Assembly: GCF_900109465.1 (NCBI RefSeq)
Contig: NZ_FOAZ01000001.1
Coordinates: forward strand, 509,926 to 573,925
DNA from: Streptacidiphilus jiangxiensis
Lineage (GTDB): Bacteria > Actinomycetota > Actinomycetes > Streptomycetales > Streptomycetaceae
DNA: 64,000 nucleotides
Direction: 5' to 3'
The position numbers and the translations under genes were made by a program. A model generated the notes under the pieces. The model saw nothing but the letters and a program-made list of their open reading frames with translations, did not search any database and was not told where the DNA came from. Below, piece after piece: positions 19,201 to 31,445 of the stretch (within the stretch, counting starts at the first letter, position 1; each line of letters opens with the position of its first letter).

Positions 19201-19494
19201 GGTCGCCACGAGCTGCTCGGCCTGCTGCGCCGACGCGGCCGTCAGCAGGTCCACCACGACGGGGGCGGGCTCGTCGACGACGGCGCGCGGTTCGCCCGAG
19301 GGGGTGGTCACGAAGCGGGTGCGCAGGGCGTCGTGACGGGCCGCCACCTGGGTGAAGGCCGCCGCGAGCCGCTCCAGGTCGAGGGGGCCGCGCAGTCGGT
19401 AGGCGTAGGCGGTGTTGTGGGACGGGTCGGTGGGGTCGAACTGGTGCAGGAACCACAGACGTTGTTGGCCGGGCGAAAGCGGACCGGTCTTCAC
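13276..19494 (-). CDS. Two-module nonribosomal peptide synthetase, C-A-PCP-C-A-PCP
   Basis: 2072 residues from GTG 19494, preceded by GGGGGA (spacing 3-4); a TTG at 19539 is possible. Order: C1 (HHINGDG near residue 132), A1 (YTSGSTGNPKG near 590), PCP1 (LGGHSLRA, Ser near 1013), C2 (HHINGDG near 1206), A2 (YTSGSTGVPKG near 1638), PCP2 (LGGHSLLA, Ser near 2002). No epimerase or thioesterase. It begins with a C domain, so it accepts an upstream acyl or aminoacyl unit. Pocket residues read by eye: A1 D-I-L-Q-L-G-V-I-W, one change from the published Gly code DILQLGLIW; A2 D-T-E-D-I-G-T-V-I, whose Glu/Asp pair suits a basic side chain such as Lys. A1 contains a repetitive insertion at residues 873-915. 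Confidence 0.95.
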   Translation of the reverse strand: MKTGPLSPGQQRLWFLHQFDPTDPSHNTAYAYRLRGPLDLERLAAAFTQVAARHDALRTRFVTTPSGEPRAVVDEPAPVVVDLLTAASAQQAEQLVATRTNTRFDLAAAAPFQVTVVRLAEDDHVLCVVLHHINGDGWSFNVLRAEVAAAYAGDEPGEPPLQYSAVAAAAAAATGTGADLDWWVGRLAGAPPLELPTDRPRPARRTSAGDEVRFPIPAPLLAGVRELARNTRTTPYMVLLAAYQVLLSRHGGGQDFCVGTPAAGRDRPELEGVVGFLSTTMVLRCDLTADPAFTDLLKATRTQVLSALTHPDAPFEQLVSRLGIDRDLSRTPLYQAMFALHTHGDVDRPVPGLDAEPFPLGWHPARCDLSLDLYEEPGADDGADRLLGVLLHSTDLFDKDTARRLADRFLCLLADLLTDPSRPVSRLALLPDEERAQLDAWNATDAELPPLTLVDLLLAQARETPDAVAVVCANDPRHGRREIGYRELTEAAAGLAAELAARGIGPGSVVAVRSSRRAEMLVALLGTLCTGAAYLPVDPDYPQARVDYVIADSGAALTLDDADLDHVLTPGRRRPATELPRPTPEQPAYVLYTSGSTGNPKGVVVGHRALTNFLLALRALVGSTAEDRWLALTSLSFDISALELYLPLVTGGRVVVAGRPAALDGAELARLVRFEAVTHVQATPSGWRVALTGDLPRVTALTGGEPLPLRLARELRARVDRLVNVYGPTETTIWSTAWEIPEDPERVSIGRPIANTTVHVVDERGAQVPIGVPGELLIGGAGVADGYLGRPELTAERFVDRAGERVYRTGDVVRRLGDGTLEFFGRTDNQVKLRGHRIELGEIGAALETHPAVRQAVVGVKDERLVAFYVPAEPCLSTESDQPAGSRGSAGSGRPAGSDQPAASDQPADSHPSADPVGPPDGEALHAYLVTRLPAALVPAAWVALPALPLTPNGKVDRKALPYPDAVAPRPAGGRTPRGARERLVADVFAEVLELSVEQAAQVRADDDFFALGGHSLRAAMVAARLTALTGAPVPVGELFGSPTVAALAARLDRSATGAGNGADPGTEPRPRPEGTAPPLSASQERLWFLHRLDPDDAAYNMWLVRRLRGPLDEQALQTALDEVSARHESLRTRYPERDGAPVAVVEPPRPVPLERLDAADTAAAELLVAARTNAPFDLGTAPPLRASLIRLGDQDHVLCLVLHHINGDGWSLNLLHDELAARYSGRELASLPLQFGDIARWQRERDQSADLAYWQDRLSAPTQLDLPVDHPRAAVPRRRGALVEVPLDRADAEALRRLGQERGCTVFMVLLAAYQVLLARHTGAEDILVGTATAGRDRLELEPVIGYLTDVLVLRGELAGDPTAAELLDRTRADVLGAFAHQGVPFEELVAQLRTGRDLARTPLFQTMAILHNQGSARATDGFAGLTAEDFEHGFQQAKFELMLEVWQDERELLPTLVYDAGLFERETMERLAARFARLLRALPGQVERPLSALPLLAADESAVLSGPPSGPAPRVLDLFAAQVRERPDAVAVACGDERWTYARLDARAEELAAELPAGGVVGVRLGRSCETIAALLACWRAGSAYLPLDPAYPEQRLDFMTQDSGACVVLTAQGPVAAEGSRRHDGGAYVIYTSGSTGVPKGVLVGQEALAARVAWMREAYGLGPQDRVVQFASLSFDTHAEEIFPALASGARLELLPDGPVTLTDHLDGVTVLDLPTAYWHHLVDEIDRVVWPDTLRLVILGGEQVHRAAVDRWRSRFGERVRVVNTYGPTEATVIATAAELVGPASAPDDGARPPIGTPLAGTRIALRGRHGEDVPPGSPGELWIGGTGLAEGYLDRPGTTAERFPVVAGERWYRSGDLARLRADGQLEFLGRRDDQVKLRGFRIELGEIEAALGGRGAVAVLGDTLVGYVVGDPEPVAAELRTLLPAHLVPTLWVPLDALPLTPNGKLDRAALPEPSLAREVVAPRTDAEALVAEVFAEVLGLAEVGASDDFFALGGHSLLAVKVIARLREATDIELPVRALFDATTVAGVAAALEDLLLAEIGRLTEAEAAQLLAQETERTEGDGS
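16750..16872 (-). repeat. Low-complexity tandem repeats inside the first adenylation domain
   Basis: This in-frame stretch encodes variants of a five-residue unit (SDQPA, GSDQPA, SDQPAD, plus SGRPAGS), rich in Ser, Asp, Gln, Pro, Ala and Gly. The DNA shows matching short repeats (cggcgggctggtcgga). It sits in the small C-terminal subdomain of A1, after LVAFYVPAEPCL and before the stretch leading to NGKVDRKAL, probably as an exposed loop. Confidence 0.75.
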
Positions 19495-19529
19495 GAATCC
19501 CCCGTGATCGGCGAGCGCAGACGTGCAAT

Positions 19530-19558
19530 TGACGAGCAAATGACGAGCATTGACGAGC
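19530..19558. repeat. Three direct repeats upstream of the two-module NRPS gene
   Basis: TGACGAGC occurs at 19530-19537, 19541-19548 and 19551-19558, spaced 11 and 10 bases, so all three lie on about the same face of the helix. They are 36-64 bases upstream of the GTG of the NRPS gene. Activators of the SARP type bind direct repeats with such spacing, but no SARP gene is in the window. Confidence 0.55.
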
Positions 19559-19593
19559 CCTGGGGAGGATGGCAGACTGACGCGCGCCCAGTC

Positions 19594-19609
19594 AATGGTC
19601 TATACCAAG
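19594..19609. promoter_or_regulatory. DasR-type operator (dre) in the divergent NRPS promoter
   Basis: AATGGTCTATACCAAG matches the published DasR consensus ACTGGTCTAGACCACT at 12 of 16 positions, including both TGGTC and ACCA cores. It lies 99 bases upstream of the leftward NRPS start and 87 bases upstream of the rightward ligase start, so one bound DasR dimer could affect both operons. The dasR gene is 14 kb to the right. Confidence 0.7.
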
Positions 19610-19696
19610 TCGCCGAGAGCCCAGCGTCGGGCTTTGCGTGCCTTCGTCAATTCCGTTTATTTACAGTGCAATTGGCGTTTCATCGGGGGATCCTTC

Positions 19697-21109
19697 ATGA
19701 GTCCTACCCTGTGCGAACTTCTGCGCGTCCGCGCCCGCGAGGAGCCCGAAAGACAGGCGCTCGTCGTCGCCGGAGTGGGGGCGCTCGACTTCGGCGAGTG
19801 GGTCCGCAGGGCGGACGCCGTCGCCGCAGGACTGCTGCGCCAGGGCGTCGCCCCGGGTGACCGGGTGGCCCTCGTCTTCGGCAACGGCGAGTGGCTGGAC
19901 TACGCCGTCGCCTTCCTCGGCGTGCTGACCGCCGGAGCGGTCGCCGTGCCGCTCTTCGACCAGCTCGCCGCCGCCGACCTCGACGTCCGGATCCGTGACA
20001 GCGGTGCGAGCGTGGTGCTGCGCGCGGGCACGCTGCCCGCAGCCGAGCCGGACAACGCCACCGACGCGGCCCGACCGACGCCCGCCGCAGGCGACCTCGC
20101 CCAGATCCTCTACACCTCCGGAACCACCGGACGTCCCAAGGGTGTCGGCGCCACGCACGCGAACCTGGCCTACGGCTGGGGCGGGCGCCGTCGTCCCTTC
20201 GCCCACTCGCGGCACCTGGCGCACGGCTTCCCGATCGGCACCAACGCGGGCCAGTGGATGCTGGCCAACGCCATCGGCGCGCACCCCACCGTGGTCACCC
20301 TGCCCCGGTTCACCCCCGGCCGCTTCGCCCGGCTGATCGAGGAGCACCGGGCCGGGACGGTCTTCCTGGTGCCCACCATGGCCATCGAGATGCTGACGGC
20401 CGGGGTGCACACCCGTGCCGACCTCTCCAGCGTGCTGCTGCTCGGCTCCGCCGCCGCGCCGCTGCCGGGCCGGGTCGCGGGAGAGCTGGCCGCCGCGTTC
20501 CCCCGGGCGACCATCGCCAACTACTACACCTCCACCGAGGCCGCGCCCGCGCAGACGGTCATGCTCTTCGACCCGGAGCGCCCCGCCAGCCTCGGCCGCC
20601 CGACCTCCGGCGGAGCGGTCCGGATCGCCACCGCGGACGGCGAGCCGGCGCCCGCCGGAACGGTGGGCGAGGTCTGGATGCGCTCGCCCGTCGCCGGTCG
20701 GAGCTACTACGGCGACGCCACCGCCACCGGGGAGGTGTTCCGCGGCGGCTGGGTCCGCATGGGCGACCTCGGCTACCTGGACGACGACGGCTACCTCTTC
20801 CTGGTCGACCGGGAGAGCGACGTCGTCAAGTCCGGTGCCCACAAGGTCTCCACGCTCCACGTCGAGGAGGTCGTCCACCAGCACCCGCAGGTGGTCGAGG
20901 CCGCCGCCTTCGGGGTGGCGCACGAGTCCCTCGGCAAGGCCGTGGCCGTGGCCGTCGTCGGCGCGGTGGACCACGCGGACCTGCGCGGCTTCCTCAAGGA
21001 CCGGCTGGCCCCCCACGAGATGCCGCACCGGCTCGTCACGCTCGACGCCCTGCCCCGCAACCACGGCGGCAAGGTGGACAAACGCGCACTTCGAGAGGTA
21101 GTTCAGTGA
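19697..21109 (+). CDS. Adenylate-forming ligase (acyl-CoA synthetase/A-domain type)
   Basis: 470 residues from ATG 19697, with GGGGGA 6 bases upstream. Motifs of the ANL superfamily: ILYTSGTTGRPKG near residue 137, the YYTSTEA A5-like site near 275, the GDLGYLDDDGYLFLVDRESD hinge (in two parts around residue 360), and the catalytic Lys region HGGKVDKRAL at the C-terminus. It resembles fatty-acid/aryl CoA ligases more than NRPS A domains, and no carrier domain is fused. Its stop overlaps the start of the C-PCP gene, so it probably activates a carboxylic acid and loads it on that PCP. First gene of the five-gene rightward operon. Confidence 0.88.
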   Translation: MSPTLCELLRVRAREEPERQALVVAGVGALDFGEWVRRADAVAAGLLRQGVAPGDRVALVFGNGEWLDYAVAFLGVLTAGAVAVPLFDQLAAADLDVRIRDSGASVVLRAGTLPAAEPDNATDAARPTPAAGDLAQILYTSGTTGRPKGVGATHANLAYGWGGRRRPFAHSRHLAHGFPIGTNAGQWMLANAIGAHPTVVTLPRFTPGRFARLIEEHRAGTVFLVPTMAIEMLTAGVHTRADLSSVLLLGSAAAPLPGRVAGELAAAFPRATIANYYTSTEAAPAQTVMLFDPERPASLGRPTSGGAVRIATADGEPAPAGTVGEVWMRSPVAGRSYYGDATATGEVFRGGWVRMGDLGYLDDDGYLFLVDRESDVVKSGAHKVSTLHVEEVVHQHPQVVEAAAFGVAHESLGKAVAVAVVGAVDHADLRGFLKDRLAPHEMPHRLVTLDALPRNHGGKVDKRALREVVQ

Positions 21110-22635
21110 GCCCACTCGCCATCGCCCAGCACGGGATGTGGATCTCCGCCCGGACCGGTGCGGGGACCGCCTACCACATGCCCGTCGTGATCACCCTGGA
21201 CCACGACCCCGACCTCGCCGCCCTGACCGAGGCCTGCCGCCTGGTGGTCGAGCGGCACCCGCTGCTCGGCAGCGCGGTCGCCGAGCGGGACGGCGTGCCG
21301 GTCTTCGTCCCGGCTGCGGAGCAGGCGCCGCTGACCAAGGCCGAGGGCCTGGCCGAGGTCGTGGCCGAGCCCTTCGACCTGGAGCGCGGCCCCCTCGTGC
21401 GCTTCGCGCTGGTCGGTGGCCGGACCCTGGTCGTGGTCGCCCACCACCTCGTTTTCGACGGCCTCTCCAAGGACCTGCTGGTCGCCGAACTCGCCGCGGC
21501 CTACCGCGCCGTTGGCGCGCCCGGCCGTGCCGCGGGCGACGTTGGCGCGGCCGATGGGGCCCCGGCCGTTGCCGGCGCGCCTGACGCCGCCACAACCGAC
21601 GCGGACGCCGCCGGTGTGGCGCGGGACGCCGCAGCCGTCCTGGCGGAGGCGGGCGTGTTCTGGGGCGGGCGCTGGCGTGAGCCCGCGGCGCTCGCCGTGC
21701 CCGGTGGGACGCTGCGGTCGCGGGCCGCGAGCCCCGGCGAGGCGTCGGAGTTCCGGTTGGACCTTCCCGAGCTGCCCGGACTGACCCGCTTCGAGGTCCT
21801 CACCGCCGCCCTGCACGCGCTGCTCGGTTCGTACGGCAACGCCGAGGTGGCCACCGCGATCGACCTCTCCACCCGGACCCCGGCCGAGGCCGACCTGATC
21901 GGCTGCTACGTCAACGAGCTGCCGCTCTTCTCCCGTCCGGCGCCGGAGACCAGCTTCGCGGCGTTCGCGGCCGGGCTGCGCGAGGAGCTGCGCGCGAGCT
22001 ACGCGTTCCGCGCGGTGCCGCTCTCGCGCGCGGTGCCGGGCCTGCGTCCGCACGCCGCGCTGGCGCCGGTCTCGCTCAGCTACCGGCGCCGCGCGTCGCA
22101 GGACGTCGCCGCCGGGCTGGGTGAGGTCGAGTGGCTCGCCTTCAACGGCACCGTGCGCGGCGCGCTCCAACTGCAGTTCGCCGTGGCCGGGGAGTCGGGA
22201 GAGGCACTGGTCAGCCTGCGGCACGACCCGCGCGAGCTGGTGGACGCGGCCGGCTTCGCCGCCGACCTCTCCGCACTGCTCGCCGCGGTCGCCGCGGACC
22301 CGGCGCGGCCGCTCGGGGAGCTGCTCACCTTCACCGCGCCCACGGTCGGTGCGACGGTCGGGACTTCGGACGTGCAGAAGCACTCCGACGCGGCCCCCAG
22401 GGCGTCGGTCGACGCGGACGACCCGATGGTCGCCAGGATCCTGGCGATCTGGGAGCAGGTGCTCGACCTGTCCCCGATCGAGCCCGACGACGACCTGTTC
22501 GACCTGGGCGGGCACTCGCTGACCATCACCCAGATCATCGCGCGCATGCAGCAGCAGCTCGGCGTGGAGATCTCCCTGGACGACTTCTTCGACAACCCGA
22601 CCGTCGCCGGTGTCGTCGCGGTGATCCGCTCATGA
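21106..22635 (+). CDS. Condensation-PCP didomain protein
   Basis: 509 residues from GTG 21106, overlapping the ligase stop by 4 bases. Condensation domain first: active site AHHLVFDGLS (HHxxxDG intact, near residue 110), preceded by AIAQHGMWISARTG, the C1-like start. An Ala/Gly/Asp-rich insert at about residues 130-185 interrupts the domain after the active site. A PCP follows at about 440-509, with DDLFDLGGHSLTITQ carrying the phosphopantetheine serine. No adenylation domain, so its PCP must be charged in trans, most simply by the preceding ligase. Confidence 0.88.
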   Translation: MSPLAIAQHGMWISARTGAGTAYHMPVVITLDHDPDLAALTEACRLVVERHPLLGSAVAERDGVPVFVPAAEQAPLTKAEGLAEVVAEPFDLERGPLVRFALVGGRTLVVVAHHLVFDGLSKDLLVAELAAAYRAVGAPGRAAGDVGAADGAPAVAGAPDAATTDADAAGVARDAAAVLAEAGVFWGGRWREPAALAVPGGTLRSRAASPGEASEFRLDLPELPGLTRFEVLTAALHALLGSYGNAEVATAIDLSTRTPAEADLIGCYVNELPLFSRPAPETSFAAFAAGLREELRASYAFRAVPLSRAVPGLRPHAALAPVSLSYRRRASQDVAAGLGEVEWLAFNGTVRGALQLQFAVAGESGEALVSLRHDPRELVDAAGFAADLSALLAAVAADPARPLGELLTFTAPTVGATVGTSDVQKHSDAAPRASVDADDPMVARILAIWEQVLDLSPIEPDDDLFDLGGHSLTITQIIARMQQQLGVEISLDDFFDNPTVAGVVAVIRS

Positions 22636-23540
22636 CGGCCACCGTCACCGAGGCGGCCGTCGCGGAGGGGGCGCCCTCGGACGAGGACCTGTCACTGCTG
22701 CTCACCATCCGGGCCTTCGAGGAGAGGCTGCTCGACCTCTTCGGGCAGGGCATGCTCAACGGGACCACCCACACCTGCCTCGGGCAGGAGTACGTGCCCG
22801 TCGCGCTCGAGGCGCTCCTGCGTCCCGAGGACCACGTCTTCAGCAACCACCGCGGCCACGGGCACTACCTGGCCCGGCACCGCGACCCGGAGGGCCTGCT
22901 CGCGGAGATCATGGGCCGCCGCGGGGCGGTCTGCGGCGGGGTCGGCGGCAGCCAGCACATCCGCACCGAGCGCTACCTGTCGACCGGGGTCCAGGGCGAG
23001 AGCCTGCCCGTCGCCTGCGGCGTCGCGCTACGTCTGCGGCGGGTCAGCCCCGGCGCGCTGGCCTGTGTCTACGTCGGTGACGGCACCTGGGGCGAGGGCG
23101 GGGTCTACGAGGCGCTGAACCTGGCGGCCCTGTGGCGGTTGCCGCTGCTGGTGGTGGTGGAGAACAACGGCATCGCCCAGTCCACGCCGACGCAACGGGC
23201 CATGGCCGGGACGATCGCCGGTCGGGCCGCCGCCTTCGGCATCGCCCACGAACGTGTCGTTGGCAGTGACCTGGCCGCGATCCGGCGGCAGTTGGCGCCG
23301 GGTGTCGAGGCCGTGCGCGGTGGCGCGCCGCTGGTGGTCGAGTTCGTGACCCACCGGCTCGGCCCGCACAGCAAGGGGGACGACACGCGTCCGGCGGGCG
23401 AGCTCGCCCGGGTGCGCGCCGCCGACTGGCGGGCCCCCTACGCCGCGGCCGAACCGGAGCGCGTCGCACGCCTGGAGGCTGCCGCGCGGGCCCGGATCGA
23501 GGCCGTCGTCGCCGATGTCGTCGCACGGGAGCCGTCATGA
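22632..23540 (+). CDS. Thiamine-dependent E1 component, alpha subunit (2-oxoacid dehydrogenase-like)
   Basis: 302 residues, ATG overlapping the previous stop. The thiamine diphosphate and Mg binding motif GDGTWGEGGVYEALNLAALW...VENN (GDG...NN, about residues 147-180) is complete. HRGHGHYLARHRDP near residue 75 is the phosphate-binding His segment of the PDH/acetoin dehydrogenase E1alpha family. QSTPTQRAM corresponds to the phosphorylation-loop region. Slightly short for E1alpha (usually 320-370). With the next gene it would form an alpha2beta2 E1 that decarboxylates a 2-oxoacid, or takes C2 units from ketoses, and acylates lipoyl groups of the E2. Confidence 0.9.
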   Translation: MTATVTEAAVAEGAPSDEDLSLLLTIRAFEERLLDLFGQGMLNGTTHTCLGQEYVPVALEALLRPEDHVFSNHRGHGHYLARHRDPEGLLAEIMGRRGAVCGGVGGSQHIRTERYLSTGVQGESLPVACGVALRLRRVSPGALACVYVGDGTWGEGGVYEALNLAALWRLPLLVVVENNGIAQSTPTQRAMAGTIAGRAAAFGIAHERVVGSDLAAIRRQLAPGVEAVRGGAPLVVEFVTHRLGPHSKGDDTRPAGELARVRAADWRAPYAAAEPERVARLEAAARARIEAVVADVVAREPS

Positions 23541-24508
23541 GAGTCGCCGAGAACCTGAACGCGGCCCTGCACCGGGCGCTGGCCGAGGACCCGGACCTGC
23601 ACCTGCTCGGCGAGGACGTGCTCGACCCCTACGGCGGGGCGTTCAAGATCACGCGGGGTCTCTCCGACCGCTTCCCGGAGCGGGTGCTCTCCACGCCGAT
23701 CAGCGAGAACGCGATCACCGGGGTGGCCGCCGGGCTGGCCCTGGCGGGCGACAGCGCCATCGTGGAGATCATGTTCGGCGACTTCGCCGCCCTGGCCTTC
23801 GACCAGCTGGTCAATTTCGCGGCCAAGTCCGTGTCGATGTACGGGAGCCGGGTGCCGATGCGGCTGGTCGTCCGCTGCCCGGTCGGCGGCGGCCGCGGTT
23901 ACGGTCCGACCCACAGCCAGAGCCTGCAGAAGCACTTCGTCGGCGTGCCCGGACTGGCGCTCTACGAGGTCTCGCCGTTCCACGACAACGCCGACGTGCT
24001 CGCGGAGATGTTCGCGCGCGAGGAGCCGTGCGTGCTCTTCGAGGACAAGGTCCTGTACACCCGCCCGATGTACGAGGTGGCCGAGCCGTTCCGGCTCGAC
24101 GTCCACACGCCCGGCGTGGCCAGGGTGTTCCTGGACGAGCGACCGGACTGCGTGGTCGTCGCGGGCGGCGGGGTCAGCCACCGGGTGATGGCCGCGATGC
24201 GGTCGCTGCTGCTGGAGGAGGAGATCGTCTGCACGCTGCTGGTCCCCTCCCGGCTCTACCCGGTGGGGATCGAGCTGCCGCCCGGTACCAGGCGCGTCTT
24301 CGTGGTCGAGGAGGGCACGGCCGGTGGCACCTGGGGAGCCGAGGTCGCGCACGAGATCCACCGGCGTCACTTCGCGGACCTCGACGGCCCGGTGACGCTG
24401 ATCCACTCCGCGGACTCGGTGATCCCCACCGCGCCGCACCTCGAGGCGGCGGTCCTGGTCGGCGCCGACGACGTCCACCGCGTGATCCGGGAGACCCTCC
24501 GTGGCTGA
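23537..24508 (+). CDS. Thiamine-dependent E1 component, beta subunit
   Basis: 323 residues, overlapping E1alpha by 4 bases. Transketolase pyrimidine domain first: NAALHRALAEDPDLHLLGED with the Glu that activates the thiamine ring, then STPISENAITGVAAGLALAG (E of ISE is the usual cofactor-activating residue). RCPVGGGRGYGPTHSQS near residue 115 is the E1beta loop at the active site. A C-terminal transketolase domain follows (VVAGGGVSHRVMAAM, then VVEEGTAGGTWGAEV). Standard length. It must pair with the adjacent alpha subunit. Confidence 0.9.
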   Translation: MRVAENLNAALHRALAEDPDLHLLGEDVLDPYGGAFKITRGLSDRFPERVLSTPISENAITGVAAGLALAGDSAIVEIMFGDFAALAFDQLVNFAAKSVSMYGSRVPMRLVVRCPVGGGRGYGPTHSQSLQKHFVGVPGLALYEVSPFHDNADVLAEMFAREEPCVLFEDKVLYTRPMYEVAEPFRLDVHTPGVARVFLDERPDCVVVAGGGVSHRVMAAMRSLLLEEEIVCTLLVPSRLYPVGIELPPGTRRVFVVEEGTAGGTWGAEVAHEIHRRHFADLDGPVTLIHSADSVIPTAPHLEAAVLVGADDVHRVIRETLRG

Positions 24509-25667
24509 GTTGCAGGTTCCCAAGCTCAACAACCAGGACGAGGAGTACCAGCTGACGCAGTGGCTGGTCGCGGACGGGGAGCCGGTCGCGGCCGGGGACG
24601 CGGTCGTGGTGGTGGAGACCTCCAAGGCGGCGGAGGAGCTGGAGGCGACGGCCTCCGGCACGCTGCGCCACGGCGCCAAGGAGGGCGACTGGTGCCGTCC
24701 CGGCCAGGCCGTCGCCGAGATCACGGACGGGACGGCCGCGCCGGTGCCACCGCCCACCGCACCCGCACCCGCACCCGCCACCGCACCCGCCGACGGACCC
24801 GCCGACGCGGCCTCGGACGCTCCGCTGGTGACGCGCGCGGCGCAGCAACGGGCGGACGAACTGGGGGTCACCCCGGCCGAGATCGCCGCGCTCGGGCTGG
24901 CGGTGGTCCGGACGGCGGACGTCGAACGCCTCCGCGCAGCCGACCAGGCCGACCGGGCCGACCGGGCCGAGCAGGACGGCCAGGACTGCCAGGACGGCCG
25001 GGACGTCGATACCGGCCAGGAGGTCCGGGCAGCGACACCGGGCGTGCCGCTCGGCCGGGTGCAGCGCGGGGTCGCCCGTGCGGTGGAGCTGTCGCACCGG
25101 ACCATCCCGGCCGCGTACACGGTGGTCCGGATGGACCTCGGCCCCGCCCTCGGGTACGCCCGCGCCGCCACCCGCGAGGTGCGCCGACCGGTCGGCCTGG
25201 CGGAGCTCTTCGTCCAGCAGGTCGCCGCGCTGCACGGGGAGTTCCCGCGCTGCTTCGCCGCCATCGAGGGCAGCACCGCGTTGCTCGCGGACGCCCCGCA
25301 CATCGGCGTCACGGTGGATCTGGGCGAGGGCCTGTACGTCCCGTGCGTCCACGACGCGGCGCGGCGCAGCCTGCGGGAGATCGCGACGAGCCTGACGGCC
25401 TACCGTCTGGCGGCCACGACGGGCGGCTTCAAGGAGAGCGAGCTCACCGGCGCGAACTTCGTCGTCACCCTGCACACCGACGCGGACATCGTGCTGGCCG
25501 TCCCGTTCGTCTTCCCCGGTACGGTCTGCGCCCTGGCGGTGACGGCCCCGGCCGGGGACGGGTCGTTCGCCAACATCGGCCTGGCGTACGACCACCGGTT
25601 GATCAACGGCAGGGACGCCGTGCTGTTCCTGCAGGCGCTGAAGCGGCGCATGGAGGCGCTGGGGTAG
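24501..25667 (+). CDS. Lipoyl-bearing E2 acyltransferase of the 2-oxoacid dehydrogenase type
   Basis: 388 residues from GTG 24501, overlapping E1beta by 8 bases. Lipoyl domain at 1-75 with the lipoylated Lys in VVETSKAAEELEA; an Ala/Pro linker; a degenerate subunit-binding domain (RAAQQRADELGVTPAEIAA); an Asp/Gln-rich linker; then the catalytic core from about residue 180, ending in LAYDHRLINGRDA, where the DHRxxxG active-site motif is intact. It would transfer acyl groups from lipoamide to CoA or, in this setting, to a carrier protein. No E3 (dihydrolipoamide dehydrogenase) gene is nearby; reoxidation would need the housekeeping E3. Last gene of the rightward operon. Confidence 0.9.
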   Translation: MAELQVPKLNNQDEEYQLTQWLVADGEPVAAGDAVVVVETSKAAEELEATASGTLRHGAKEGDWCRPGQAVAEITDGTAAPVPPPTAPAPAPATAPADGPADAASDAPLVTRAAQQRADELGVTPAEIAALGLAVVRTADVERLRAADQADRADRAEQDGQDCQDGRDVDTGQEVRAATPGVPLGRVQRGVARAVELSHRTIPAAYTVVRMDLGPALGYARAATREVRRPVGLAELFVQQVAALHGEFPRCFAAIEGSTALLADAPHIGVTVDLGEGLYVPCVHDAARRSLREIATSLTAYRLAATTGGFKESELTGANFVVTLHTDADIVLAVPFVFPGTVCALAVTAPAGDGSFANIGLAYDHRLINGRDAVLFLQALKRRMEALG

Positions 25668-25699
25668 CCGCACCACCGGCCGGACCACCGGCCGGACCA

Positions 25700-25749
25700 C
25701 CGAAGGGGCGCGGGCCCTGCGTGCAAGCGCAGGGACCGCGCCCCTTCGG
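25700..25749. terminator. Bidirectional terminator between the two NRPS operons
   Basis: A 14-base perfect outer stem (CCGAAGGGGCGCGG at 25700-25713 with 25736-25749) encloses an inner stem (CCCTGCG with CGCAGGG). It lies between the convergent stops of the E2 gene and the NRPS-MFS gene. Confidence 0.8.
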
Positions 25750-25751
25750 GC

Positions 25752-31250
<5,499 letters not shown>

Positions 31251-31445
31251 TGACGTCCTCCGGATTGGGGCGGGTCAAGGGACGAGGGCGGGGAGACACC
31301 CCGTGCGGCGCTGCGCGGGATGGGGAAGGGCTGGTCCGCGGGCCGCCGTTCGGTACGGCGGTGGCTGCCCGCCGGGGGCGTCGCCGAGCCCGGCCCGTGT
31401 TCGGCCGGTGTCCGGCCTGCGGTGGGGCGTCGGTGCGGCCCGCGG

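Noticed and set aside
13486-19860. Open plus-strand frame of over 2100 codons opposite the two-module NRPS gene
   Set aside because: GC-rich codon bias leaves the antisense frame open; the translation is low in motif content and the minus strand has complete NRPS motifs.
25560-25640. Apparent loss of an active-site Asp in the E2 catalytic motif (HRLING for HRxxDG)
   Set aside because: The essential pattern is DHRxxxG, and DHRLING satisfies it.
25671-25701. Short tandem repeats CCACCGGCCGGA
   Set aside because: Only two and a half copies in a short gap, no clear function apart from abutting the terminator.
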